A DNA stretch of 64,000 nt from JABWCE01 sp964617955 (GCA_964617955.1 CAZTXB010000003.1:62001-126000), one strand, 5' to 3'; numbered from the stretch's first letter, positions 34,946 to 45,158 are shown. Numbers and translations: made by a program. The notes: generated from the letters alone by a model not told the origin.

Positions 34946-36154
34946 TTATTTCAGCACCGGTTTTATGCCGGAATACCATATCAGTCGACCCCTTAACTGG
35001 ATGAGGGCCTTTTCATAACCCAGAATTTTACCATTTTTCACACTGTTTTTATCGAGGTACTCCACCGTTGTAAAACCATAGGAGTCCGGTTCCGAAACAC
35101 TTAAAAATTGTGGTTTAACTTGCCATTCACCTTTCGAATCAATAAAGCCCCATAAGTTTTTTGCATTCGCAGCAGCGGCATATCCATGTTTAAAACTTCT
35201 GGCAGCGGAATAGGTCAAGGGAATAACCATTTTTCCATCGGTATTAATAAAACCAAACAGACTGTCCTGTTTGACATTGGCCAGGCCGTTTACGAAGGGT
35301 TCGGCTTTATCAAAATTAGGGAGTATCATCATTTTTCCCTTCTCGTTGATATACCCCCATTTATTGTAAATTTTTACAGCGGCATAATGTTCTTTAAATA
35401 TACCTACAGCATCGTAGAGGCAAGGAGAAATGGGTTTTCCGGTTTTGTCGATGAACCCATATTTATTTTTTATGTTGGAGTAGGGCGCAAACCCATCGGT
35501 GAAAGTTCCGACATAGTTTTCATTCTCAATTTCGATGACCGGCCACGAAGTGGTGTCGCAATAAACCGTATAGGTGTTGAGCCTCTTGCATTTGCTTAAG
35601 CCATCGCTAAAGGGTTCAGCTTTTTCAAAATCGACGGAAAGGTTTTTTAATTTACCGGCCTTTGAAAGGATGTACCATCCTTTTCCCGTTTTAACAACAG
35701 CCCATCTGTGATCCATGTCCGAACTTAAAGAACTTGTAAAAAAAGCTTCGCTGATTAATTCCCCTCTCACATTGATGTATTGACATAAATAGTCGTCAAC
35801 TTCTTCCTCTTCATCCTGTGAGCTTATGGCCTTAACCATCACTTTTGCTACGCCGTTATGAAAGGTAAAGGGCTCTAGGTACAAACCCTTAATGACCGTA
35901 TCGCCATTGGCATTTAAGCATCCCCAGGCATTGGGTTGGTAGTCCCATTTTTTAAAATTTACACATATCAATCCTTCAGAAAAGGATTCGGCGATTTTCA
36001 TCTTTTGATGCTCTCCTATGGGAAGAGGCTTCCCGAAGGTATCAACAAACGAGCAAAACTTTGATTCCGGATCATCAACCCTATAATAGGGCTGTGCCTG
36101 GGTGTAAAGGCCCAGCAGCATTAAGGCGCTAAAGGAGAATAAAAACTTGAACAA
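34946..36154 (-). CDS. Exported WG-repeat protein
   Basis: About 402 residues. A signal peptide (FKFLFSFSALMLLGLYTQAQ) is followed by WG repeats of roughly 40-50 residues across the rest: WGCLNANGDTVI, YGFIDKTGKPISP, WGYINEKGKMMILP, FGFINTDGKMVIPL and WGFIDSKGEWQVKP. WG-repeat proteins are beta-rich and common in Bacteroidota; their role is unknown. There is no ATG at the beginning. TTG at 36154 fits best because a minus-strand -7 box (TAAGTTTG, 36164-36171) covers the other TTG at 36166. Convergent with the RND gene. Confidence 0.85.
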   Translation of the reverse strand: MFKFLFSFSALMLLGLYTQAQPYYRVDDPESKFCSFVDTFGKPLPIGEHQKMKIAESFSEGLICVNFKKWDYQPNAWGCLNANGDTVIKGLYLEPFTFHNGVAKVMVKAISSQDEEEEVDDYLCQYINVRGELISEAFFTSSLSSDMDHRWAVVKTGKGWYILSKAGKLKNLSVDFEKAEPFSDGLSKCKRLNTYTVYCDTTSWPVIEIENENYVGTFTDGFAPYSNIKNKYGFIDKTGKPISPCLYDAVGIFKEHYAAVKIYNKWGYINEKGKMMILPNFDKAEPFVNGLANVKQDSLFGFINTDGKMVIPLTYSAARSFKHGYAAAANAKNLWGFIDSKGEWQVKPQFLSVSEPDSYGFTTVEYLDKNSVKNGKILGYEKALIQLRGRLIWYSGIKPVLK

Positions 36155-36277
36155 GATTGGCGGCAAACTTAATCAACCGATATTAGAATGCCATGGACAT
36201 TTTATAAACTCAAACTTGGCTTTATGCATAGATTTCAAATCACAATGCCTGCAAATTTTATCTGACAGAGGCATCGC

Positions 36278-36433
36278 TCAGCCTCCATTCTTATCTTTAT
36301 CCTGATCCCCGTTTTGTTTTCGCCAGAAGTTTCTGAAAATAAGAAATACGCCTATAAACACAATCGTAGTGATCACGACCTCTGATAACAGCATTTGGTT
36401 TATAAATTCTTGTCGGGTTGGGTTCGGCTCCAT
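36278..36433 (-). CDS. Small single-helix membrane protein
   Basis: A 51-residue protein from the ATG at 36433, which lies 1 bp after the stop of the T9SS gene. One membrane helix (VVITTIVFIGVFLIF) is followed by a positively charged then hydrophilic tail (RNFWRKQNGDQDKDKNGG). Tight spacing and a protein-like hydropathy pattern support a real gene; there is no homology evidence. Confidence 0.55.
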   Translation of the reverse strand: MEPNPTRQEFINQMLLSEVVITTIVFIGVFLIFRNFWRKQNGDQDKDKNGG

Positions 36434-36434
36434 G

Positions 36435-38792
36435 CTAATTTTTGATAAACTGGGTTCTAAAGTATTGCCCTTCAAAATTAAGCATAATTGAATAAACACC
36501 CGCAGGAAGTGAAAGGGTCTCTAAACCATTTTGGTTGTTTAGCTTGCCGGTCAATAATTCATGGCCCAACACATCTGAAATGGTGAATGTGATATCTTTC
36601 GAACCGGGCAATCCCACAAAAGAAAGGAGATTGTCAACAGGGTTTGGAAAGGCAAAAACCGCCTGCTTGGTATAGAACGAGGTTTTCGAGAACCCATCAA
36701 AAAAGAGGGTATCTGAGAGCTCCGATTTGCAGTAAGCATTGTAAGCCTGTGCAAGGATATACATAGCTTGTTTTCCCGAGGCACTTATGGTGAGTGTGGA
36801 ATTGGTAAAATAATTCACCTCCTCCCAGGTTTGGTTTTTATATTTAAGACGGTATTGAAATTTTGTGGGAGTTTCATAATTCACCAGTTTTACTTGTCCG
36901 GGGCCGTCTATTTTAAGGATGGGTTTATTCGGGCTTTTATAATTTTTTAATGGCACATCAAGGGTATTTGTACATCCTGTAATGGTATCGGTGGTTTGGA
37001 GAGTCAAGGCGATAGCGGAGGTTACGTTATTGGTAAACTTATAGATGATGCCAAGTCGGTCTCCTCGATTTATAAAACTGTCAGGCTGCCATTGGAATTT
37101 CAAATGGGTGTCGCTTCCCTTCACCAGTTTTGGTAAAATACTTACGGGAGTTCCTGAACAAATAATTGAATCCGATGGTATGTTGCTTACAAAAACGGGG
37201 TTATTCTTTTTATTAACCCATACAAATTTTGTGTTTGAACAGCCATAGATTTGAGAATTCACAGTTACCAAAAAGGTGGCCGGAAGCATTCCGGGGTAAT
37301 CAAAGGTATACCCATAAAAAGTGGAACTGTCTTTTGTGTTTTGCCATTTAATATCCGAATTAGGCAGGCTATCAGCTTGTATGGTGTTTAATCTGCTCTC
37401 GCATACCAGCAAAGAATCAGGGATGGGAATTTTTAAGGCTTGCAGGGGGATGAGGTACACCGAATCAGAAAGTGTGCAACCGGTCAATTTTGGTTTTTCG
37501 GTAAGTTTGTACCAGTGTGGACTTTGCTCTCTTACGGCCAGGTAAGATGCTTTATGGCTCATCAAGCTTCCGTCCCGATACCACATAAAATTTACAAAAG
37601 CAGAATCCTCATCCTTAATTTCGCCCAGTAAAATCTGGTTTTCAGAACAGGTATAAAGGGTATCCTTTCGACTGATTTCAACAAGTGGAGTATAGGGAAA
37701 CATTGCATCCAGTTGGTTGATGCTGTAAAATTCAGGATCGGAACTCTTAATCCTTACCTTATATTTTTCTTTGTTGAACCTGATATTATTTGGCAGTCCT
37801 AAGCGCACTGAGCTTGGTTCTTGCGTAGTTTTAATCGAAGCGAGAACCCTACTCCCCTGATCATTGGTTAGCTCAACCATAAACGCGTTATTTTTGTTAT
37901 AGGTCCCTTTGCCTCTGTATTGTTTATTAACATGAAGATAGAAACTATCGCCCGGACAGGTTACGGTATCCATGTCATTGAGGTAAACCATATGCAGTTT
38001 ATGAAATTCAATCTTATTACAATCGGAGCAAGTTACTGCAATGAGATCGAACTCAGAGATAAAACACAACCCTGTGGGATGGCTGTACAAGGCAAGATCT
38101 ACAGGGTTTTCAAAATTTTGGTCGAGGCGATAAAGGTAGTGGTCGCCCCAGGAAGTGGCATAAAAATTACCCTGTAAGTCTTCTGTCAAACTATTAATCA
38201 GTGCCAGACCTGTGGTGGCAATCAGGGAGTCGTCACCCGAACTGTCATCCATCTTAAAGATGCTTGATTTTGCGGAATCGCTCGTCACCAGTAAACGACT
38301 TTTGCTGTCGAATAAAAGGGCGGTGGGTTTCTTTATGGTTGAGTTAAGCACCGAAAAGCTTAGGGTAAAGTTGGGACTGGTACCAATGATGCCCCTAAAC
38401 ACAATATTGGCCTTTGGGTCGCTCATGTAAAACAATTTTGAATTGTTTTTATTCAGCTCGATATCTTCTAAATTTTTAGCACCATTTACCTTATAGGAGG
38501 TCAGATGTTTGAAAGTATAATACTCATACACTTTTACCTCATTGCTGTCTAAAACAAGCAATATGTCTTGTGAGTCAAATTTTACGGCAAGCATGTCTTT
38601 AGGTCTGGTTAAACCGGTAATCACATCCTTGGTTTTAAAATTAGAATCCAGAAGGGTGATGCTATGCCCATTTAGGTTTGAAATGAGGTAGCTTCTGGTG
38701 AGAGAGTTAAAAATAACACTGTTAGGTTTGTTATAGGCATGGGCACCTAAGTTAAAAAGATAAATGCCAAAGAGAAGGAGTAAGTTTTTCAT
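36435..38792 (-). CDS. T9SS sorting-domain protein with N-terminal beta-propeller-like part
   Basis: A 785-residue secreted protein. Signal peptide (MKNLLLLFGIYLFNLGAHA), then about 260 residues resembling NHL/SMP-30-type propeller blades (IFNSLTRSYLISNLNGHSITLL, KPTALLFDSKSRLLVTSDS, NSLTEDLQGNFYATSWGDHYLY). Ig-like beta modules with paired Cys follow (DTVTCPGDSFYL, DTLYTCSENQILLG, SDSIICSGTPVSI), then a T9SS type A domain (AFPNPVDNLLSFV, ISDVLGHELLTGK, LPAGVYSIML). It is 25 bp after the RmlD-like gene in one operon. No enzymatic motif is seen. Confidence 0.85.
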   Translation of the reverse strand: MKNLLLLFGIYLFNLGAHAYNKPNSVIFNSLTRSYLISNLNGHSITLLDSNFKTKDVITGLTRPKDMLAVKFDSQDILLVLDSNEVKVYEYYTFKHLTSYKVNGAKNLEDIELNKNNSKLFYMSDPKANIVFRGIIGTSPNFTLSFSVLNSTIKKPTALLFDSKSRLLVTSDSAKSSIFKMDDSSGDDSLIATTGLALINSLTEDLQGNFYATSWGDHYLYRLDQNFENPVDLALYSHPTGLCFISEFDLIAVTCSDCNKIEFHKLHMVYLNDMDTVTCPGDSFYLHVNKQYRGKGTYNKNNAFMVELTNDQGSRVLASIKTTQEPSSVRLGLPNNIRFNKEKYKVRIKSSDPEFYSINQLDAMFPYTPLVEISRKDTLYTCSENQILLGEIKDEDSAFVNFMWYRDGSLMSHKASYLAVREQSPHWYKLTEKPKLTGCTLSDSVYLIPLQALKIPIPDSLLVCESRLNTIQADSLPNSDIKWQNTKDSSTFYGYTFDYPGMLPATFLVTVNSQIYGCSNTKFVWVNKKNNPVFVSNIPSDSIICSGTPVSILPKLVKGSDTHLKFQWQPDSFINRGDRLGIIYKFTNNVTSAIALTLQTTDTITGCTNTLDVPLKNYKSPNKPILKIDGPGQVKLVNYETPTKFQYRLKYKNQTWEEVNYFTNSTLTISASGKQAMYILAQAYNAYCKSELSDTLFFDGFSKTSFYTKQAVFAFPNPVDNLLSFVGLPGSKDITFTISDVLGHELLTGKLNNQNGLETLSLPAGVYSIMLNFEGQYFRTQFIKN

Positions 38793-38817
38793 GCCATTAA
38801 GAGGTTTTTAATCCCCT

Positions 38818-39744
38818 TTAGGTTGCTTTTGATTTCATAAATCTCTCAAACTGACTCTGTATCAAATCAATACCCTCATCAAAACTGTGTGGATGGTATC
38901 CCAAATTGCGAATGGCTTTTGTAATATCAAATCCTGTAACCGGAGGACGTTTTGCTGGTTGATTCAAGCTCAAGCTGTTGGTTTTTTCTACATTCTCCAT
39001 ACTCAGTCCAAAATGACTGGCAACCCTTTCAACCAATTCATAAATGTTTAAAAAGTCCTTTCCTGAAATATTATAGATGCCTTCCGCCTGGTTTTTTTCT
39101 ATCAGTCGGCATCCCATGGCCAAATCTTCGGCAAGTGTTGGTGTGCGGTATTGATCATCCACTACCTTTATATTTTTTTTGTTTTCAAGAGCTTCCTTCG
39201 CCCATAGTACAATATTCGAACGACTCATATCGGCAACAAGACCATAAACTAAAACTGTTCTGGCAATGGACCATGGTGCTGAGCCTTTCACTACCGACTG
39301 CTCCGCCAATAGTTTTGATTCACCGTAAAAGCTTAGGGGATGCGTCTCAGCCTCTTCATTATAGGGTCCGGACTTCCCGTCAAAAATAAAATCTGTCGAA
39401 AGATGTATCAGATGAGTATGTGTTTTAGCTGCCGATTTAACCAAGTTGTTTACGGCATCAACATTGTTCAAAATACAAGCCTCATGGTCCAACTCACAGG
39501 CATCCACATTGGTCATGGCAGCCGTATGAATCACACAATCCGGTTTATACGCTGCGAAAATTTCATCCACTTGAGAGGCCTTGGTCACGTCCATTTCCAG
39601 GTAAATATAACCGCTCTTAACCGGATGCCTGTTCACACCTTTACCTGTTGCTATAAATTGGACCTCGTTTAACGCTAAATAGATATCGGTTAGTTTTTGT
39701 CCAAGCAAGCCGTTACTGCCGGTGACGAGTACTGTTTTTTTCAT
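38818..39744 (-). CDS. dTDP-4-dehydrorhamnose reductase-like SDR protein (RmlD family)
   Basis: A 308-residue extended SDR protein. NAD(P)-binding VLVTGSNGLLGQKL (5-18), HTAAMTNVDACE, LSTDFIFDGKSGPYNEE, and the catalytic YxxxK in FYGESKLLAEQ match RmlD. True RmlD reduces dTDP-4-keto-rhamnose; many Bacteroidota homologues have other sugar-nucleotide substrates, and no rmlABC genes are nearby. It overlaps the GSCFA gene by 4 bp (ATGA). Confidence 0.85.
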   Translation of the reverse strand: MKKTVLVTGSNGLLGQKLTDIYLALNEVQFIATGKGVNRHPVKSGYIYLEMDVTKASQVDEIFAAYKPDCVIHTAAMTNVDACELDHEACILNNVDAVNNLVKSAAKTHTHLIHLSTDFIFDGKSGPYNEEAETHPLSFYGESKLLAEQSVVKGSAPWSIARTVLVYGLVADMSRSNIVLWAKEALENKKNIKVVDDQYRTPTLAEDLAMGCRLIEKNQAEGIYNISGKDFLNIYELVERVASHFGLSMENVEKTNSLSLNQPAKRPPVTGFDITKAIRNLGYHPHSFDEGIDLIQSQFERFMKSKAT

Positions 39745-40691
39745 TTCTTAGGGAACTTTTTTAAAAAAATTTCGATTTGCTGATAAAGATTCTGAGCCGG
39801 AAGGGCGTGCAGCGGTTTATGCCTGATTCCTTTTAATAAATTTTCAGCTTCTGAAAGTTTGAGTAAGGCTTTGTCATTAAAGTATGTTTGTATAAATTTT
39901 TGCCATACTATTTCGATGGCCAACGCATTGGGGTGAGCCAAATCCTTGTCATAAAACCGGTAATCGCGCAATTCGTCAACAACGATTTCATAGGCAGGAA
40001 AATAATAATCCCTTAGTGAATTTAGTTCTAAAATTTCTTTGACTGCAAGAATAAGGCTAGCTTTGCTTTGCTGGTTTTCTATGACGCCGTCTTTAAGATG
40101 TTTGACCGGACTAATGGTTAAAATTAGCTTACAATTGGCGTTGAACATGTTTAAATCTTCTCGCATCCCTTTTAAAGTTTCAAAAATTTGATTCACAGTC
40201 AATAAGGATTTCTTGAAGTGTTCGGCCGGAATTTTATGGCAGTTAGCTACGATAGAATCTTTCGACAATAGTGTGTAAACCCAAGCGCTGCCAAGAGTGA
40301 ATATGCAAGTTTCACAGTTTTTTAAAAAATCGTGAGCCTCATTTATACTTTTGTTTATTTCAGAAACAACCTCATGAGGGTCAGTGCCTGAGTAATGGCC
40401 ATGATGATGAATTGAAACATAGCGCCCATCCCCTGTCTTGATTAAATCATTAAGCCCATAGGCTCGTTTCGCAATAATTTCACGAAGAGCATTCGCAATC
40501 GAAACCGGATTAAATAAAATGCCATAGGGATTCATCATCACATCAAAGGCCCTCTCTACCAAGAAGTTGCCTATGTGTTCGGTAAAGCAAGAGCCAATGA
40601 GAAAAATTTTTTCATCCGGTCCGATTACCTTATGCGGTGGAATTGGAAATTTGATAAAAAGTGGCAAACTCATAGCGCTTTCAAATATCAT
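39741..40691 (-). CDS. GSCFA domain protein (SGNH-like hydrolase)
   Basis: A 316-residue protein with the family-naming motif GSCFTEHIGNFL near residue 32, the block MMNPYGILFNPVSIANAL, the second-half motif LILTISPVKHLKDG, and DKDLAHPNALAIEIVW, where Asp and His complete an SGNH-like triad with the Ser of GSCF. An esterase or acyltransferase role is plausible; the substrate is unknown. First gene of the operon GSCFA, RmlD-like, T9SS protein, small membrane protein. A second ATG at 40673 is possible. Confidence 0.88.
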   Translation of the reverse strand: MIFESAMSLPLFIKFPIPPHKVIGPDEKIFLIGSCFTEHIGNFLVERAFDVMMNPYGILFNPVSIANALREIIAKRAYGLNDLIKTGDGRYVSIHHHGHYSGTDPHEVVSEINKSINEAHDFLKNCETCIFTLGSAWVYTLLSKDSIVANCHKIPAEHFKKSLLTVNQIFETLKGMREDLNMFNANCKLILTISPVKHLKDGVIENQQSKASLILAVKEILELNSLRDYYFPAYEIVVDELRDYRFYDKDLAHPNALAIEIVWQKFIQTYFNDKALLKLSEAENLLKGIRHKPLHALPAQNLYQQIEIFLKKFPKK

Positions 40692-40765
40692 TAAAAAGTG
40701 GAGTTGAAGCCCTATTCTACGGCAAATAAAACTGGAAATTCAATTTAAAACCTCCCCGGCTGTTC

Positions 40766-41824
40766 TTATTTGAAGGGATCCGAAAATTTAGGATTGCTTA
40801 CAAATTCATAATCGGTAAGCGAATTGAGAAAGGCCTTTAAAGCGCTTAAATCGGATGGGGTAAGCCGATTTCGTGTTTGCGGTTCAATAAAAGGGGATAT
40901 ATTTCTCGAGGCGAGGTTCGGTATGACTTCATGGTCATAAAAGTTAATCACTTCTTCAAGAGTCTTGAATCTACCATCGTGCATATAAGGTGCAGTGAGG
41001 GCTACATTGCGTAAACTTGGTGTTTTGAATTTCCCTTCGTCGCTGTACTTTTTGTTAAATCCTCCTAATCCCTTATCCTTAAAATACAAATCGATACCTG
41101 TATTATGTGAAAGATTATCGGTAAATAACGAAGTGCTATGGCATTTAAAACATCCTTTTTGGCTAGCCACTTCAAATCCCCTTTGCTCCTCTGAGGTCAG
41201 TTTCAGTTCCCCTCTTTTCGATTTATCGAATCTGGAATTGTCCGAAACCATCGACATTAAAAATTGTTCTAAGCCTTTCGCCAGCCGGTCAACCGTAATA
41301 TCCTCATCGCCAAAGGCATTTTTAAATCTTAGCTTGTAGGCTGGGTCCATTTTTAATTTTTCAACCACTGCTTCGGGCGTGGTGTTCATTTCCAAAATAT
41401 TTTCGATAGGCATGATGGCCAGTTTTTTCAACCTTGCGGCACGGCTGTCCCAAAATAGACTATCGAACCACATCAGGTTAAAAGTAGGCATTGAATTGCG
41501 GTTGCCTAATAAGCCAAGCGTCCCTTCACTCAATGCCTTGTTATTATCCGTAAAGGCCATCGCCTGATTATGACAGGTGGCACAGGAAATTGTATTGTTT
41601 TCCGAAAGTCGTTTGTCGTAGAATAAGAATCTGCCCAACTCAATTCCCGCCCGGCTGATGACATTGTCGGGAAAGCTCACAATTGGAGGCATTTCGCTCG
41701 ATACCGAGATGAGCGCGGTATCCACCTTTTCTTTTTTTATGATCTCGTCAGGTTCGTCGGGCTTGCAGGATGCAAACGCGAGACAAGCGCCGAGAATAAA
41801 AAGGGAGACAAGCTTATTTGGCAT
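40766..41824 (-). CDS. Di-haem cytochrome c peroxidase (CcpA/MauG family) lipoprotein
   Basis: A 352-residue periplasmic protein with a lipoprotein signal (cysteine 20 in FASC). It has two CxxCH haem sites, CATCH (81-85) and CFKCH (225-229), the family block FLFYDKRLSENNTISC, and TPSLRNVALTAPYMHDGRF with the Met axial-ligand region. It should reduce hydrogen peroxide using electrons from a cytochrome, or act as a MauG-like oxidase. It appears to be a single gene. Confidence 0.93.
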   Translation of the reverse strand: MPNKLVSLFILGACLAFASCKPDEPDEIIKKEKVDTALISVSSEMPPIVSFPDNVISRAGIELGRFLFYDKRLSENNTISCATCHNQAMAFTDNNKALSEGTLGLLGNRNSMPTFNLMWFDSLFWDSRAARLKKLAIMPIENILEMNTTPEAVVEKLKMDPAYKLRFKNAFGDEDITVDRLAKGLEQFLMSMVSDNSRFDKSKRGELKLTSEEQRGFEVASQKGCFKCHSTSLFTDNLSHNTGIDLYFKDKGLGGFNKKYSDEGKFKTPSLRNVALTAPYMHDGRFKTLEEVINFYDHEVIPNLASRNISPFIEPQTRNRLTPSDLSALKAFLNSLTDYEFVSNPKFSDPFK

Positions 41825-41843
41825 GGATATGCTTTGAGTTTAT

Positions 41844-41882
41844 TAAAAAAAAACGGGTTTAATGATGACCACTAAACCCGTT
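41844..41882 (-). terminator. Rho-independent terminator after the 41899 gene
   Basis: On the minus strand AACGGGTTTA pairs with TAAACCCGTT (10 bp, 11-nt loop), followed by ten T. It separates the T9SS gene from the peroxidase gene. Confidence 0.85.
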
Positions 41883-41898
41883 AATTTAAAATTAATTT

Positions 41899-43170
41899 TT
41901 AATGAGTTAGGGCAACCTTACCGATAAAATCCTGTCCGGGCATATCCACTCTCACATGATAAATTCCTGGAGTCATGTTTGATAAATCGATAGATATGGC
42001 ATGACTCTCCAGCTCATCTATTTTGATGGAGCGAACCATTTGTCCAAGATTGTCATATACTTTTATGTTATTCGGAATAACGCCGCTGTTGTTTTTAAAG
42101 AATACATGCCCAGTAGAGGGGTTAGGGTACAATCCGAAAAAATCGGAGTATTGCAAAGGCTTGTAATCCTCTTCGCTAAAACCATAGTCGAATTGAATAA
42201 ATCCTTCATTGCTAACCATTCCGTTATTTTGGTTGGAGTTCAGATCCAGGTTGTAAACATGGGTTGACATTCCATTGTAATACGATGCGTATAGCTGTGT
42301 GTTATCGCCATTGAATTTTATAGAACCATTATTTATTTCAGCTGCATTAAAACTTTCCAAAGTCACAACGTTGGTCATAGACATGGTATTGATGTCAAAA
42401 TCTCCAATTTTAAGGGTTACATCGCTGTTCAGTTTATCAAAGAAAAGCGTTTTGGCGATGTTGGTGCCTTCTACCATGGTCATGTCAATGATATTAAATT
42501 CGCATCTGGCGCTGGAAACATTAGCTTGTGGCGCATTAACATGCATTTTAAACAATCGGTTAGTACCGGTTACATCGCGAATCAACACCATGTATAAATC
42601 TTTGCTGGCAATGTAAATCGGTTTACTCATGGCAACGTCCTTTTCCACGATCTTACCTGTAAATCTATCCAAAACCTGAGTTTTTCCATAGAAAGGAGCA
42701 ACCACCTTATCAAAAGAAAGATCGCTCATTTTCATTAAGTTGCTGGTGGTACCTTTTTTAATGTTCATCTTAGACAGAAACAAATTGTCTTCATTGTTTC
42801 CATATCCGTTAAACTCTTTTTGTACATTAAAGCATACTATTTCCTCTGAGGCCGGGATATAGGCCGGCGCCATAACCGTGTTGGTTAAAGTGAAATTTTT
42901 TGATGAAAACTGACCTCCGACTAGGCTACCAATCACCAATCCATTGGATTTATCCTGATAAATTACCCTGCTGTTTTTAGCGTCGAAAATAAAATCGCGG
43001 GGAATGGTTTGAACCATACCTGAAGTTTGCGCACTTGAGAATGTAGCGTTAGAAGGGTCAAAATCGCCAATTTGGGCATTGTAACCATAAACCCGCAATG
43101 CCTTTGTGTTTTGGGCAAATGCGCTAGAAACGAGCGTGATAGAGAGTACCAGAAGACAAACTTTTTTCAT
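41899..43170 (-). CDS. T9SS type A sorting-domain protein
   Basis: A 423-residue secreted protein. Signal peptide (MKKVCLLVLSITLVSSAFAQ); residues about 25-330 read like a beta-propeller (VIYQDKSNGLVIGSLVGG, APAYIPASEEIVCF, IKFNGDNTQLYASYYNG); the T9SS domain closes it (LYPNPSTGHVFFK, VYDNLGQMVRSI, TPGIYHVRVDM). No catalytic motif. A minus-strand -7 box TATTTTTG (43193-43200) lies 22 bp upstream without a -33 match. Confidence 0.83.
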   Translation of the reverse strand: MKKVCLLVLSITLVSSAFAQNTKALRVYGYNAQIGDFDPSNATFSSAQTSGMVQTIPRDFIFDAKNSRVIYQDKSNGLVIGSLVGGQFSSKNFTLTNTVMAPAYIPASEEIVCFNVQKEFNGYGNNEDNLFLSKMNIKKGTTSNLMKMSDLSFDKVVAPFYGKTQVLDRFTGKIVEKDVAMSKPIYIASKDLYMVLIRDVTGTNRLFKMHVNAPQANVSSARCEFNIIDMTMVEGTNIAKTLFFDKLNSDVTLKIGDFDINTMSMTNVVTLESFNAAEINNGSIKFNGDNTQLYASYYNGMSTHVYNLDLNSNQNNGMVSNEGFIQFDYGFSEEDYKPLQYSDFFGLYPNPSTGHVFFKNNSGVIPNNIKVYDNLGQMVRSIKIDELESHAISIDLSNMTPGIYHVRVDMPGQDFIGKVALTH

Positions 43171-43401
43171 TTTTTCTAATTTAAATGTTTAACAAAAATA
43201 ACAAGTTTCACAGTTATTATAACACCGCTTGTAAAATTATGCATTTAAGTACAAACGAGAGAACAGTTATGAATCTTATTTGCTTAGACGTACAAGGTCT
43301 CTCTCAAGTTGCATTCAATTAAGAATTAATTTTATTGACGCAAAAATGACCTGGAATTGCACCCTTTCTTTTGGGCATAAAACATCGTGGGTGCTTTAGA
43401 A

Positions 43402-43409
43402 TATATTTG
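43402..43409 (+). promoter_or_regulatory. Possible -7 box for the SLC13 transporter
   Basis: TATATTTG, exact match, 17 bp before the ATG at 43427. No TTTG at the right spacing. The rest of 43171-43401 shows nothing else recognisable. Confidence 0.35.
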
Positions 43410-43426
43410 CATTTTTGAAAATAAAA

Positions 43427-44875
43427 ATGAAATGGCTCATAGAACTGTTATCAGGACCGGTTTCATTTTTAATTTTATCTTCATACTCCGATTTTGCGCC
43501 TGAAAACCCTTCTGTATCTCTCATGGCCGGAATTACGGTATGGATGGCATGCTGGTGGATAACCGAAGTCGTAGATTTGGCCATCACCTCTTTACTTCCA
43601 TTGATACTGCTGCCTGTTTTTGGGATTTTGGATGCTAAAACCACAGCGGCCCATTATAACGATCAGGTGATCTTTCTTTTTGTAGGTGGGTTTATCTTAT
43701 CCTTTGCCATTGAAAAATGGGAGCTGCATAAAAGAATTTCTTTAAAAATTTTATCGCTCATAGGTTCCTCACCGGTAAAAATTTTGGCAGGCGTGATGCT
43801 CACCACCTATTTCACTTCCATGTGGGTTTCGAATACGGCCACTGTGATGATGCTACTCTCAGCAGTTGTGGCAATTAACTACACCATTCAGCAACATTTG
43901 GAAGGCACAAAAAATAAAATTGCCACGGCTTTGCTTCTCGGGCTGGCTTACTCTGCCTCTATTGGAGGAATGGCAACCCTTGTAGGGACGCCGACCAATA
44001 TGATTTTTTACAGTTTTTATCAAACCAATTTGCCCGATGCCGACCTGCAAATTACTTTCACCAAATGGTTTGCAATAGCGTTTCCTATCTCGTTGGTACT
44101 GGTCATTGGAACATTTTTCGTGCTGAGATTTAAATTTATCACCAAGAAAACCAATATTAAATTTGATAAAGGGTACTTTAAGGAAGCTTACGCCAAATTA
44201 GGGCCTGCCGGTTATGAAGAGAAAGTAGTTGCCCTTATTTTTACCCTCACAGCCCTGCTTTGGTTTACACGAAGCGATATGAATCTGGGAAATTTAAAAT
44301 TCAAGGGTTGGAATAATTTCTTTGTTCATAAAGACTACATTCAGGACAGTTCAGTTGCCATTATGATGGCCATACTCTTATTTATAATTCCAAGCAAAAA
44401 AAAACCGGGTCAGCATCTCCTGATGTGGGAGGATGCCAAGAAAATACCCTATGATATTATCCTGCTTTTTGGGAGCGGTTTTGCTTTGGCTAAAGGTTTT
44501 GAAGCATCAGGTTTGAGTGTATGGCTGGCTGCCCGCCTTCAATTCTTAGAGGGAATACCTTTATTTGCTATGATTTTTTGTGTTTGCGCAGTCGTTTGTA
44601 TTATCAGCGAATTTGCATCCAACGTAGCCAGCATACAACTGGTGCTCCCTATTTTATTAGTATTAAGCAAAGGTCTCCACCTCAATCCTTTGATTTTGAT
44701 GATCCCTGCAACCTTGGCAGCCTCTTTGGGCTATATCTTACCGGTTGCCACGGCCCCTAATACCATTGTCTATGGCACCAAATTGTTTCCGGTAAAACAC
44801 ATGCTTAAAACCGGGGCGGTTATTGACATACTAGGCATCATATTAATTGGTATTGGCATTGCGCTTTACTTCTAG
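43427..44875 (+). CDS. SLC13/DASS-family anion:sodium symporter
   Basis: A 482-residue inner-membrane protein with about 11-13 helices. The two sodium-site SNT motifs are present: WVSNTATVMML (about residue 130) and the second as SEFASNVASIQL (about 400). The block GGMATLVGTPTNMIFY also fits the family. Substrates of relatives are C4-dicarboxylates, citrate or sulfate; none can be chosen here. ATG at 43427 is used rather than a TTG at 43415. The gap 44876-45158 before rpsA has no recognisable feature. Confidence 0.92.
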   Translation: MKWLIELLSGPVSFLILSSYSDFAPENPSVSLMAGITVWMACWWITEVVDLAITSLLPLILLPVFGILDAKTTAAHYNDQVIFLFVGGFILSFAIEKWELHKRISLKILSLIGSSPVKILAGVMLTTYFTSMWVSNTATVMMLLSAVVAINYTIQQHLEGTKNKIATALLLGLAYSASIGGMATLVGTPTNMIFYSFYQTNLPDADLQITFTKWFAIAFPISLVLVIGTFFVLRFKFITKKTNIKFDKGYFKEAYAKLGPAGYEEKVVALIFTLTALLWFTRSDMNLGNLKFKGWNNFFVHKDYIQDSSVAIMMAILLFIIPSKKKPGQHLLMWEDAKKIPYDIILLFGSGFALAKGFEASGLSVWLAARLQFLEGIPLFAMIFCVCAVVCIISEFASNVASIQLVLPILLVLSKGLHLNPLILMIPATLAASLGYILPVATAPNTIVYGTKLFPVKHMLKTGAVIDILGIILIGIGIALYF

Positions 44876-45158
44876 TAAAGGGCAAATAAATATTTGGCAC
44901 AGCCCGGTCATCACGGTTATTTTTAGTGAAGAAGTGATTCCAAAACACTTCCGGTGGCACAAGGTATGAATTAAGAAAACCACACCCTATCCTCATGATG
45001 TAAAGCCTGATGGTTTAAATGTGTAAACTTGGGCTCTCGTTTGCATAAATCAAGCTTAAGGTTATCCCTTATACTCATTGAACCATAAGCATTTATTAGC
45101 CAAAGGATAATTGAGAATTTCAGTTAAATTGAAGTCTAAAAATTTTATCAAAATTCAA

